This document shows positions 37,601 through 49,817 of a stretch of DNA of 64,000 bases, piece after piece (position 1 is the first letter of the stretch; every line of letters begins with the position of its first letter). Source of the stretch: Mercurialis annua (Eukaryota; Streptophyta; Magnoliopsida; Malpighiales; Euphorbiaceae); contig NC_065572.1 of NCBI RefSeq assembly GCF_937616625.2, positions 37,847,653 through 37,911,652 of the forward strand, written 5' to 3'. The notes below the pieces were generated by a model that was given only the letters and a program-made list of their open reading frames with translations, was not told the DNA's origin and did no database searches. The position numbers and the translations under genes are program-made.

Positions 37601-40600
37601 AACAAATCCAAGCGTTTCATCTTTTTAGCAATTTAAGCAAAACATTTACAAACGTTTCGAAACAAATCCAAGAGTTTCACCTTTTTAGCAATTTAAGCCG
37701 AACATTTACAAACGTTACGAAACAAATCCAAACGTTTCACCTTTTTATCGATTTAAGCCAAACGTGTACAAACGTAACGAAACAAATCCAAACGTGTACA
37801 AACGTTACGAAACAAATCCAAACGTTTCACCTTTTTAGCGATATAAGCTAAACGTTTACAAACGTTACAAAACAAATTCAAATGTTTCACCTTTATAGCG
37901 ATTTTAGCCAAACATTTACAAACAGTACGAAATAATTCCAAACTTTTCACCTTTTTATCGATTTAAGGCAAACGCTTACAAAATGTTACGAAACAAAACC
38001 AAATGTTTCACCTTTTTAGCGATTTAAGCCAAACGTTTACAAACGTTACGAAACAAATCCAAACGTTTCACATTTTTAGCGATTTAAGCCAAATCATTAC
38101 AAAGGTTGCGAAACAAATCCAAACGTGTCACCTTTTTAGCAATTTAAGCAAAATGTTTACAAACGTTACGAAACAAATCCAAAAGTTTCTCCTTTTTAGC
38201 GATTTAAGCCAAACGTTTACAAAGGTTACAAAACAAATCCAAAAGTTCCCCCATTTTAGCGATTTAAGCCAAACGTTTAAAACGTTACGAAATAAATCTA
38301 AACGTTTCACCTTTTTTGCGATTTAAGCCAAACGTTTACAAACGTTACGAAACAAATACAATTGTTTCACCTTTTTAGCAATTTAAGCTAAACGTTTACA
38401 ATGGTTACGAAACAAATCCAAACGTGTCACCTTTTTAGCAATTTAGGCAAAACGTTACGAAACAAATCCAAATGTTTCACCTTTTTAGCGATTTAAGCCA
38501 AACGTTAACAAAGGTTATGAAACAAATCCAAACTTTTCAACTTTTTAGCGATTTAAGCCAAACGTTTACAAACGTTAGGAAACAAATCAAAACGATTCAC
38601 CTTTTTAACAATTTAAGCCAAACGTTTACAAACGATACGAAACAAATGCGAACATTTCATCTATTTAGCAATTTAAGCCAAACGTTTGCAAACGTTACAA
38701 AAAAATCCAAATGTTTCATCTTTTTAGCGATTTAAGCCAATTGTTTACAAATGTTTTGAAACAAATTCAAATGTTTCACCTTTTTAGCGATTGAAGCTAA
38801 ACGTTTACAAATGTTACGAAACAAATCCAAACATTTCGAAACAAATAATAATGTTTAAAAAGTAACGAAACAAATCCAATTCTTTCACCTTTTCAGCGAT
38901 TTAAGCCACACGTTTACAAACGTTACGAAACAAATCCAAACGTTTCACCTTTTTAGAGATTTAAGCCAAACGTTTACAAACATTACGAAACAAATCCAAA
39001 TGTTTTATCTTTTTAGAGATTTAAGCAAAAGGTTTACAAACGTTACGAAACAAATCCAAGAGTTTCACCTTTTTAGCGATTTAAGCCAAACGTTTACAAA
39101 CATTACGAAACAAATCCAAGCGTTTCACCTTTTTAGCGATTGAAGCTAAACGTTTGCAAACGTTACGAAACAAATCCAAGTGTTTCACCTTTTTAGCTAT
39201 TAAAGTCAAAAGTTTACAAACGTTACGAAACAAATCCAAGCGTTTCACCTTTTTAGCAATTTAAGCCAAACGTTTACAAACGTTACGAAACAAATCTAAC
39301 TGTTTCACCTGTTTAGCCATATATGCCAAACGTTTACAAACGCTACGAAACAAATCCAAGTGTTTCACCTTTTTAGCGATTTATGCTAAACGTTTACAAA
39401 CGTTAAGAAACAAATCCAAACGTTTCACCTTTTTAGCGATTTAAGCCAAACGTTTACAAACATTACAAAACAAATCCAAATGTTTCCCCTTTTTACCGAT
39501 TTAAGCCAAACATTTACCAATATTACGAAACATATCCAAACGTTTAACCTTTTTAGTGATTTAAGCCAAACGTTAACAAAATGTTACGAAACAAATCCGA
39601 ACATTTCGCCTTTTTAGCTATTTAAGCCAAATGTTTACAAACTTTACAAAACAAATCTAACCGTTTGCCAATTTAGCAATTTAAGCCAAACGTTTACAAA
39701 AGTTATGAAACAAATCCAAACGTTTCAGCTTTTTAGCGATTTAAGCCAAACATTTACAAACTCTTTGAAACCAAACAGAACGCTTAAAACGTTACGAAAT
39801 AAATCCAAACGTTTCACCTTTTTAGCGATGTAAGCCAAACCTTTATAAACGTTACGAAACAAAACCAAGCGTTTCACTGTTTTAGCAATTTAAGACAAAC
39901 GTTTACAAATGTTACGAAAAAAATCCAAGCGTTTCACCTTTTGAGCAAATTAAGCCAAACATTCCGAAACAAATCCAAACGTTTCCCCATTTTAGCGATT
40001 TAAGACAAATGTTTAAAACGTTACGAAACAAATCCAAATATTTTCCCTTTTTAGCGATTTATGCCAAACGTTTATAAACGTTACAAAACAAATACAAACG
40101 TTTCACCTTTTTAGCGATTTATGCCAAACGTGTACAAACGTTACGAAACAAATACAAATGTTTCACTGTTTTAGCGATTTAAGCCAAACGTTTACAAACG
40201 TTACGAAACATATCCAAGCGTTTCACATTTTTAGAAATTTAAACCAAACGTTTAAAACGTTATGTAACAAATACAAGCGTCCAATATTTTCACCAATTTA
40301 AGCCAAACGTTTACAAACGTTGCGAAACAAATCTAAACGTTTCACCTTTTTAGCGATTTAAGCGAAACATTTATTAACGTTACAAAACAAATCCAAACGT
40401 TTCACCTTTTTAGCGATTTAAGCAGAACGTTTACAAAAGTTATGAAACAAAACCAAACGTTTCACCTTTTTCCCGACTTAAGCCAAACGTTTCGGAACAA
40501 ATCCAAACATTTCATCTTTTTAGCGATTTAAGTCAAACGTTTACAAAGGTTAGGAAACAAATCCAAACGTTTCCCCTTTTTAACGATTTAAGCCAAATGT

Positions 40601-43600
40601 TCACAAACTTTACGAAACAAATAAAAACGTTTCACCTTTTCAGCGATTTATGCCAAAGGTTTACAAACTTTACGAAACAAATCCAAACGTTTCACCTTTT
40701 TACCGATTTAAGCCAAACGTTTACAAACGTTAGGAAACAAATTCAAACGTTTCACCTTTTTAGCGATTTAAGCCAAACGTTTACAAAGGTTACGAAACAA
40801 ATCAAAACGTGTTACCTATTTAGCAATTTAGGCAAAACGTTTACAAACGTTACGAAACAAATCCAAACGTTTCATCTTTTTAGTTATTTAAGCCTAACGT
40901 TTACAAAGGTTATGAAACAAAACCAATTGTTTCACCATTTTAGCGATTTAAGACAAACGTTAACAAAGGTTACGAAACAAATAAAAATGTGTCACCATTT
41001 TAGCAATTTAAGCTAAACGTTTACAAACGTTACGAAACAAATCTAAACGTTTCACCTTTTTAACAATTTAAGCCATACGTTTACAAACTTTACGGAACAA
41101 ATACAAACGTTTCACATTTTTAGCGATTTTAGCCGAACGTTTACAAATGTTACGAAATAAAATAAAACGTTTAAAACGTTACGAAAAAAATCCAAACGTT
41201 TCCCCTTTTTCGCAATTTAAGCCAAACGTTTACAAACTACAAGAAACAAATCAAAGCGTTTTACCTTTTTAGCAATTTAAGCCAAACGTTTACAAACGTT
41301 ATGAAATTTCAAACGTTTCACCTTTTTTAGCGATTAAAGCCAAACGTTTACAAACGTTCGAAACAAAACCAAAAAGTTTACCTTTAAGCGATTTAAGCCA
41401 AACGTTTACAAAATTTACGAAACAAATCCAAACATTTTGCGTTTTTTGCAATCTAAGCCAAACGTATACAAACGTTACGAAAAGAATCCAAATGTTTCGC
41501 CTTTTAGCGATTTATGCCAAATGTTTACAAACGTTACAAAACAAAACCAAACATTTAAAACGTTACAAAACAAATCCAAGCGTTTCACCTTTTTGGCAAC
41601 TTAAGCCAAATGTTTACAAACGCTACGAAATAAATCCAAGCGTTTCACCTTTTTAGCAATATAAGCCAAACGTTCCAAAACAAATTCAAGCGTTTAACCT
41701 TTTTAGGAATTTAAGCCAAATGTTTACAAACGATACAAAACAAATCCGAGCGTTTCACCTTTTTAGCAATGTAAGCCAAACGTTTACAAATGTTGCGAAA
41801 CAAATCCAAACGTTTCACCTTTTTAGTGATATAAGACGAATGTTTACAAACGTTACAAAACAAAACCAAACGTTACGAAACAAATCCAAACATTTCACCT
41901 TTTAAGCGATTAAAGCCAAACGTTTACAAACGTTACGAAACAAATTCAAACATTTCGCCTTTTTTGCAATCTTAGCCAAACGTTTACAAACGTTACGAAA
42001 CGAATCCAAATGTTTCGCCTTTTTAGCGATTTATGCCAAATGTTTACAAACGTTACGAAACAAAACCAAACGTTTAAAAAGTTACGAAACAAATCCAAGC
42101 GTTTCACTTTTTAGCAATTTAAGCCAAACGTTTACAAACGTTAAGAAACAAATCCAAGTGTTTCACCTTTTTAGCAATTTAAGCCAAACGTTCCGAAATA
42201 AATTCAAGAGTTTAACCTTTTCACGAACTTAAGCAAAATGTTTACAAACATTACAAAACAAATTCAAGCGTTTCACGTTTTTAGGAATTTAAGCCAAACG
42301 TTTACAAACGTTACGAAACAAATCCAAACGTTTCACCTTTTTAGCGATATAAGCCGAACGTTTACAAACGTTATGAAACAAAACCAAATGTTTCACCTTT
42401 TTAGCAATTTAAGCCGAACGCTTACAAACGTTACGAAACAAATCCAAACGTTTCCCCATTTTAGAGATTTATGCAAAACGTTTACAACGTTATGAAACAA
42501 ATCAAAATCTTTCACCTTTTTAGCGATATATGCCAAACGTTTACACACATTGCGAAACAAATCCAAACGTTTCACCTTTTTAGCAATTTATGCCAAAGGT
42601 TTACAAACGTTATGAAACAAATCCAAATGTTTCACTTTTTTAGCGATTTATGCCAAACGTTTACAAACGTTACAAAGCAAATCCAAACGTTTCATCTTTT
42701 GAGCGATTTAAGCCAAACATTTACAAACGTTACTAATTAAATCCAAACGTTTCACCTTTTTAGTGATTTAAGCCAAACTTTTACAAAGGTTAGGAAACAA
42801 ATCCAAATGTTTCAGCATTTTAGCAATTCAAGCCAAACGTTTACAAACGTTTCGAAACAAATCAAAGCGTTTCACCTTTTTAGCAATTTCAGCCAAACAT
42901 TTACAAACGTTACAAAAAAAACCAAACGTTTCATCTTTCTAGCGATTTAAGCCAAACGTGTACAAACGTTACGAAACAAATCCAAACGTTTCACCTTTAT
43001 AGTAATATAAGCCAAACGTTTACAAACGTTACAAAGCAAATCCCAATGTTTCAACTTTTTAGCGACTTTAGCCAAACATTTACAATACGAAATAATCCCA
43101 AACTTTTCACCTTTTTAGCGATTTAAGGCAAACGTTTACAAAATGTTACGAAACAAAACCAAACGGTTCACCTTATTAGCGATTTAAGCCAAACGTTTAC
43201 AAACGTTACGAAACAAATCCAAACGTTTTACCTATTTAGCGATTTAAGCCAAACGTTTACAAACGTTTAGAAACAAATCCAAACGTTTAACCTTTTTAGA
43301 GATTTAAGTTAAACGTTAACAAAGGTTATGAAACAAAACCAAACGTTTCATCTTTTTAGCGATTTAAGCCAAACGTTTACAAACTTTAGGAAACAAATTA
43401 AAACGATTCACCTTTTTAACAATTTAAACCAAACGTTTACAAACGATACGAAACAAATCCAAACGTTTCACCTTTGTAATGATTTACGCCAAACATTTAC
43501 AAACGTTACCAAAAAATCCAAACGTTTCATCTTCTTAGCGATTTAAGTCAATTGATTACAAACGTTACGAAAAAAATCCAAACGTTTCACCTTTTTAGTG

Positions 43601-46600
43601 ATTGAAGCTAAACGTTTACAAATGTTACGAAACAAATCCAAACGTTTCGAAACAAATTAAAATGTTTAAAACGTTACGAAACAAATCCAACTGTTTCACC
43701 TTTTTAGCGATTTAAGCCAAACGTTTACAAATGTTACGAAATAAATTCAAACGTTTTGCCTTTTTAGAGATTTAAGCCAAACGTTTACAAACGTTACGAA
43801 ACAAAATCAAGCGTTTCACCTTATTAGAGATTTAAGCAAAAGGTTTACAAACGTTACGAAACAAATTCAAGAGTTTTACCTTTTTAGCGATTTAAGCGTA
43901 AGGTTTACAAACGTTACGAAACAAATCCAAGCGTTTCACTTTTTTGCGATTGAAGGGAAAGGTTTACAAACGTTACGAAACAAATCCAAGCGTTTCACCT
44001 TTTTAGCGATTTAAGCCAAACGTTTACAAACGTTACGAAACAAATCCAAGTGTTTTACCTTTTTAGAAATTTAAGCCAAACGTTTACAAACGTTACGAAA
44101 CAAATCCAGGTGTTTCACCTTTTTAGCGATTTATGCCAAACGTTTACAAACGTTACGAAACAAATCCAAGTGTTTCACCTTTTTAGCGATTTATGCCAAA
44201 CGTTTACAAACGTTACGAAACAAATCCAAACGTTTCCCCCTTTTAGCGATTTAAGCCAAACGTTTACAAACGATACAAAACCAATCCAAATGTTTCCCCT
44301 TTTTACCGATTTAAGCCAAACATTTAAAATATTACGAAACATATCCAAACGTTTAACCTTTTTAGTGATTTAAGCCAAACGTATACAAAATGTTATGAAA
44401 CAAATCCAAATGTTTCGCCTTTATAGCAATTTAAGCCAAATGTTTACAAACGTTACGAAACAAATCCAAATGATCGCCTTTTTAGCAATTTAAGCCAAAC
44501 ATTTACAAACGTTAAGAAACAAATCCAAACGTTTCACCTTTTTAGCGATTTAAGTCAAACGTTTACAAACTCTACAAAGCCAAACCAAACGTTTAAAGCA
44601 TTACGAAACAAATCCAAACGTTTCACATTTTTAGCAATTTAAGCCAAACCTTTACGAATGTTACGAAACAAAACCAAGCGTTTCACCTTTTTAGCAATTT
44701 AAGACAAACTTTTACAAATGTTACGAAACAAATCCAAGCGTTTAACCTTTTGAGTAATTTAAGCCAAACGTTTACAAACATTCCGAAACAAATCCCATCG
44801 TTTCCCCATTTTAGTGATTTAAGACAAACGTTTAAAGCGTTACAAAACAAATCCAAACATTTCCCCTTTTTAGTGATTTATGCCAAACTTTTAAAAACGT
44901 TACAAAACAAATACAAACGTTTCACCTTTTTAGCGATTTATGCCAAACGTTTACAAACATTATGAAGCAAATACAAACGTTTCACCGTTTTAGCGATTTA
45001 ATTCAAACGTTTACAAATGTTATGAAACAAATCCAAGTATTTCACCTTTTTAGCAATTTAAACTAAACTTTTAAAACGTTAAAAAATAAATCCAAATGAG
45101 TCACCTTTTTAGCAATTTAGGCAAAACTTTTACAAATGTTACGAAACAAATCCAAACGTTTCACCTTTTTAGCGATTTAAGCCAAACGTTTACAAACGTT
45201 ACAAAACAAATCCAAACATGTTACCTTTTTAGCAATTTAAGGCAAACGTTTTCAAACGTTACGAAACAAATCCAAACGTTTCACCTTTTTAGCAATTTAA
45301 CCCATACATTTACAAACGTTACGAAACAAATACAAACGTTTCACATTTTTAGCGATTTAAGCCGAACGTATACAAACGTTACGAAACAAAACTAAACGTT
45401 TAAAACGTTACGAAATTAATCCAAACGTTTCACCTTTTTTAGCAATTTATGCCAAAAGTTTACAAACATTACGAGACAAATATAAACGTTTCACATTTTT
45501 AACGATTTAAGCCGAACGTTTACAAACGTTACGAAACAAAACTAAACGTTTAAAACGTTACGAAACAAATACAAACGTTTCGCCGTTTTAGCGATTTAAG
45601 CCAATCGTTTACAAACGTTACGAAACAAATCCAAGCATTTCACCTTTTCAGCAATTTAAACTAAACTTTTAAAACGTTACGAAACAAATCCAAGCGTCCA
45701 ACATTTTCACCAATTTAAGCCAAACGTTTACAAACGTTACAAAATAAATCGAAACGTTTCACCTTTTTAGTGATTTACGCCAAATATTTACAAACGTTAC
45801 AAAACAAATGCAAACGTTTCACTTTTTTAGTGATTTAAGCAGAACGTTTACAAACGTTACGAAACAAAACCAAACATTTAACCTTTTTTTGCTACTTAAG
45901 CCAAACGTTTCACCTTTTTAGCGATTTAAGCCAAACGTTTACAAACTTTACTAATCAAATCCAATCGTTTCACCTTTTTAGCGATTTAAGCCAAACATTT
46001 ACAAACTTTACGAAACAAATCAAAACGTTTCACCTTTTTAGCGATTTATGCCAAGAGTTTACAAACTTTACGAAACAAATCCAAACGTTTCACCTTTTTA
46101 CCGATTTAAGCCAAACGTTTACAAATATTACGAAACAAATCCAAACGTTTCACCTTTTTAGCGATTTAAGCCAAACGTTACGAAACAAATCCAAACGTTT
46201 CACCTTTTTAGCAATTTAAGCCATACATTTACAAACGTTACGAAACAAATACAAACGTTTCACATTTTTAGCGATTTAAACCGAACGTTTACAAACGTTA
46301 CGAAACGTTTAAAACGTTACGAAATAAATCCATATGTTTCACCTTTTTAGCAATTTAAGCCAAACGTTTACAAACAATAAGAAACAAACCAAAGCGTTTC
46401 ACCTTTTTAGAAATTTAAGCCAAACGTTTACAAACATTACGAAATTTCAAACATTTTACCTTTTTAGCGATTTAAACCAAACGTTTACAAATGTTACGAA
46501 ACAAATCCAAACATTTCATCTTTCCAGCGATTTAAGCCAAACGTTTACAAACGTTAAGAAACAAATCCAAACATTTCGCCTTTTTTGCAATCTAAGCCAA

Positions 46601-46831
46601 ACGTTTACAAACGTTACGAAACGAATCCAAATGTTTTGCCTTTTTAGCGATATAAGCCAAACATTTACAAACGTTACGAAACAGAACCAAACGTTTAAAA
46701 CGTTACGAAACAAATTCAAACGTTTAACATTTTTAACGTTTTAAGCCAAACCCTTACTAATGTTATGAAATAAAACCAAGCATTTCATTTTTTTAGCAAT
46801 TTAAGCCAAATTTTTACAAACGTTACGAAAC
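28651..46831 (+). repeat. 60-bp satellite array 3 (about 300 diverged monomers)
   Basis: It has the same orientation and monomer as array 1, but neighbouring monomers differ much more. Many are shortened by 10 or 20 bp, for example those reading CAAACGTTTAAAACGTTACG near 28907, 33635, 41160, 42065, 45395 and 46690. Others carry a GAAATTTCAAACG deletion near 31128, 33773, 36552, 41306 and 46441. Rare variants return in the same order every 4.7-5.4 kb in the right half, pointing to an old super-repeat. It ends inside a monomer at the LTR at 46832. Confidence 0.95.
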
Positions 46832-47074
46832 TGTAATATCCCGAATTTTTTTTAAATTTTTTTTAAAATTTTAATTATAATTTTTGTATTTTGTCAAGTT
46901 TTAGGTAATTTATTATAATTATTTTTAAATTAAATATATTAAGCATGTATATTGTTATTCAAAAAAAAAAAAAGTTAAGCCCATGCAATTATTTTAATAA
47001 GAAAAGCCCATGCAATCCAAGCAAATGAATTATGCAGTAAATGAATAAAGCAGCGGCGTGAACCTTCAGTTTCC

Positions 47075-47094
47075 TTTATATACTTATATATATC
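47075..47094 (+). promoter_or_regulatory. Candidate TATA region of LTR 3
   Basis: TTTATATACTTATATATATC lies about 245 bp inside the LTR. A C/T-rich leader-like stretch follows, and then a splice-donor-like GGTAAGTAA at 47219-47227. Confidence 0.4.
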
Positions 47095-47218
47095 TAATTC
47101 TTATTTCAAACCTTTTTATTTCTTCTTTCGTTTTAAACAAAACCCGAGCCGACCCTTTCAATAAAAAGCTCTCAAAGACACTCCAATCTTCATTCTTGAT
47201 CCTTCTAATTTAAGATTC

Positions 47219-47227
47219 GGTAAGTAA
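47219..47227 (+). other. Splice-donor-like site in LTR leader
   Basis: GGTAAGTAA fits the plant 5' splice consensus and lies about 140 bp after the candidate TATA. The chromovirus LTR has CGGTAAGTTTT at the matching place (minus strand, 13800-13810). No acceptor was assigned, so splicing is only a hypothesis. Confidence 0.3.
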
Positions 47228-49075
47228 TACGTTACTTTGTTATTTAATTTCGATATCGTCAAATACGGTTCTTAATTTATATCTCGTTTGTTTTAGCCAA
47301 AATCTGAGATTCTCTACGACCATTCATCTCTACTTAACGCCCTCATTAATCCCTACGCATTGGTTTTGTTTTTTGTACGTAAATCTTATCCTTTTAAGTG
47401 CCGCTACGGTTCATCGTATCATTGTTATTTTTTTGCCGTTCTCTTCTTGTTGCCTTGATCTTTGTTGTATGTTTTTAGATGAAGTAACAAGCCCTTTTAC
47501 TTGTATTGTGATTGTCCCGCGTTGTTGTTCCGTCGTTGAGTCCCACCGTTTTCTGAACTAGGTTTGTCAGTTGCCAAGCGTTGCTACTATGGCTCTTTTT
47601 CTTTGATTATTAACATTGTTTGGGTGATTAGCCTTCTGGGCATTCATAATTGCTTTGATATATTTTTTTGGTTTGGTTTAATCTTCTGGGCAAGGTTAAT
47701 GTTTTGGGTTTTTAATTTAGCTTATGTTCCTGAGATGGGAATTGGCAGTAACAACTAGGTTCAATTTGTTTGATTGTTATTTATAATAATGGGGTTTATT
47801 TTGATTTGGTGAAGATTGCTTTTTCCTTGTGTGATTGGCGGTAGTGATGGATTCAAATTGTAGTGGTTATGGTTTTTGTTCAGTTGGCTTTATTTGTTCT
47901 TTGATTAACAAAAGTGATGGCTAAATGGCCATTGTGGTCATAGTTTCTTTTGCCTTAAACAATTGAATCATTATTTTATTTTTGTTTTTGTAAATTGAAT
48001 CCTTTAAATTTATTTCTAACTATTCTCATTTTATCTAATCTTAATTAATTTCGATTTTTATTTATGGATTTAGTTTCAATTTATAATTTGGTAAATTGAT
48101 AACTTTATTATTTATAGTTTAAAATAATTTGATAATATTATTAATTATAATTTAAATTACTTTGATAATATTATTTTAAATATAAAAATAATGTTAATCT
48201 TATTTATAATTTAAATTATTATAAATCATTTTGATGATTATAAATGAAAAGTGAACATTTATATTTTAACTAATAATTTATAATTACTCGGGTAATTATT
48301 AAATTTTGGAGTTTATTGACTAAACGTGTCAATTTGACGTTTTAGATTTTAAACGTTTTCTTAATTTATTTTAATTAAGTAAATTGTTAGTAACTATTGG
48401 ATACTTGAGTTTTAAGTTAATGAGTTACGTTTTAAATATTGATTCATTATTTTATCAAATTGTTATTTTGGGAATTATAAATCATGGTTTATAAATATTA
48501 ATAAATTATTTGATTCGGGTTAGACTTGGGTCGCCCGACATGTGAGTTAGCTTGGTAATTATCAATAATTCGGCTAACCCACTATTTGAAAAGTGATTTA
48601 TTTTATTATTTAAATAATAATTAAATAATATTTTTCAAAACAGATTTTAAAGCGAGAACTCAATAGACTTGTATTATTTTTGACATTATAATTTATTTGG
48701 GTATTGTGTTACTCTGGATTGCTTTGTCATGATCTGTTGCTTGTGCTAGTCCAATATAGTGTCTAGTACTCTCTAGAGTTAGGGTCTGTTTTTAATAATG
48801 ATTTTATACCTTGTCTAGACCCGTCGACTTTTCGTACTTTAAAGGCGAACCATAGTTAGGTTTCTTGCCAGGTTCACGTGGAATAGCAAGCAGTGAGTTT
48901 ATATCTCTATTTACCTCTTTACTAAGCAAATATTATATTTTGTATATGTATATGTATAAACAGCATTCGAACTGTTTTTCGGCATTGTGGATTTGATTTG
49001 GAACGTGCTACTCGATGGGCATCATCGGGACTGCGTGCGCACCAGTAATGATTATTATGGTATCGAGGTAGGTTT

Positions 49076-49180
49076 GAGATGCGTCTCACCTTAGTGAGGG
49101 CACCGGTGGAAGATACGTCTCCTGGGCTCACTATTTTATTAAGTGGTAGTCGGGGATCGGTTATTGAGATACGTCTCACC
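49076..49180 (+). repeat. Three GAGATACGTCTC-like units in LTR 3
   Basis: GAGATGCGTCTCACC (49076), AGATACGTCTCCTGG (about 49111) and GAGATACGTCTCACC (about 49165) are near-palindromic. They occupy the place of the triplicated GGTCCCGAGAGCT unit of the other LTRs, so the three-copy layout is kept while the sequence has changed. Confidence 0.65.
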
Positions 49181-49805
49181 GACACGATAATGGATTTAAA
49201 ATTGTGGTTTAGGGTTTCATTGATAATCCATAATGAAAATGTTTTATCAAACATTTTTAAAGGTTTTAAACTTAATAAATGTAAATGGTTATATAAACTC
49301 TACTCAGTAAATCTGACCCCGTTGTTTTCCCAAATTTTCCAGGTTTATGATTTGAGCATTTGTCGATCTCCGTATCTTCATTCTCGGAGGTTCTTTATTT
49401 ATTTTAGAAATAAAGTGTCGAACCATTTTAAACTCTTAGACCGCAGCAGTAGTTTCATATTATACATGTCTTAGTCTTACATTTATAGTTTTGACTATTG
49501 TTTGTTGGATTGGTCCAACTATTACTATATTGTTTTTGGCATGATTATAGTGTTTATGGTATTTATATTATATTGCTATACTATTGGAGATTATTTTGAG
49601 ATAAGCGTACTTTAAATATATGTTGTTTATATGTACTGCTAGATTAGGCTGAAGTCTCGGTTTCCCCCGAGCATGTGGTTTTATACAGGTACATTGTTTT
49701 AAATGTGCTAAGTTGGTTATCCACAAGGCTAGCTACGGGTTTTGGTACCACCATACCCATACCCTAGCGCCGGTCACGATTCATGAAAATGGGTCGTGAC
49801 AAACT

Positions 49806-49817
49806 TGGTATCAGAGC
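49806..49817 (+). other. Primer-binding site of element 3 (initiator-Met tRNA)
   Basis: TGGTATCAGAGC lies four bases after the LTR end at 49801 and is an exact match to the usual plant initiator-Met primer site. Confidence 0.93.

Larger units (their letters stand above)
46832..49801 (+). repeat. 5' LTR of non-autonomous element 3 (2970 bp)
   Basis: It starts TGTAATATCCCG right against a satellite monomer and ends CGTGACA before a primer site. Its first 110 bp match the LTR start at 54758. The body has the shared blocks (gcccgacatgtgagttagct near 48533, a CACGTG palindrome at 48875-48880, ctgaccccgttgttttccc near 49315). U3 differs from the other LTRs: it contains two copies of AAGCCCATGCAAT (46978 and 47006) and a TATA-rich stretch. 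In place of the usual triple repeat there are three GAGATRCGTCTC-like units at 49076-49180. Short frames at 47373-47758 and 49079-49474 have no features of genes. Confidence 0.92.

Noticed and set aside
28889..46744. Many further short frames in array 3, both strands
   Set aside because: They are the same artefact of the satellite period and are broken by monomer variants.
47373..47758. Two hydrophobic frames in LTR 3
   Set aside because: The sequence is T-rich, so hydrophobic codons are expected. They lie inside an LTR and are not kept in the other LTRs.
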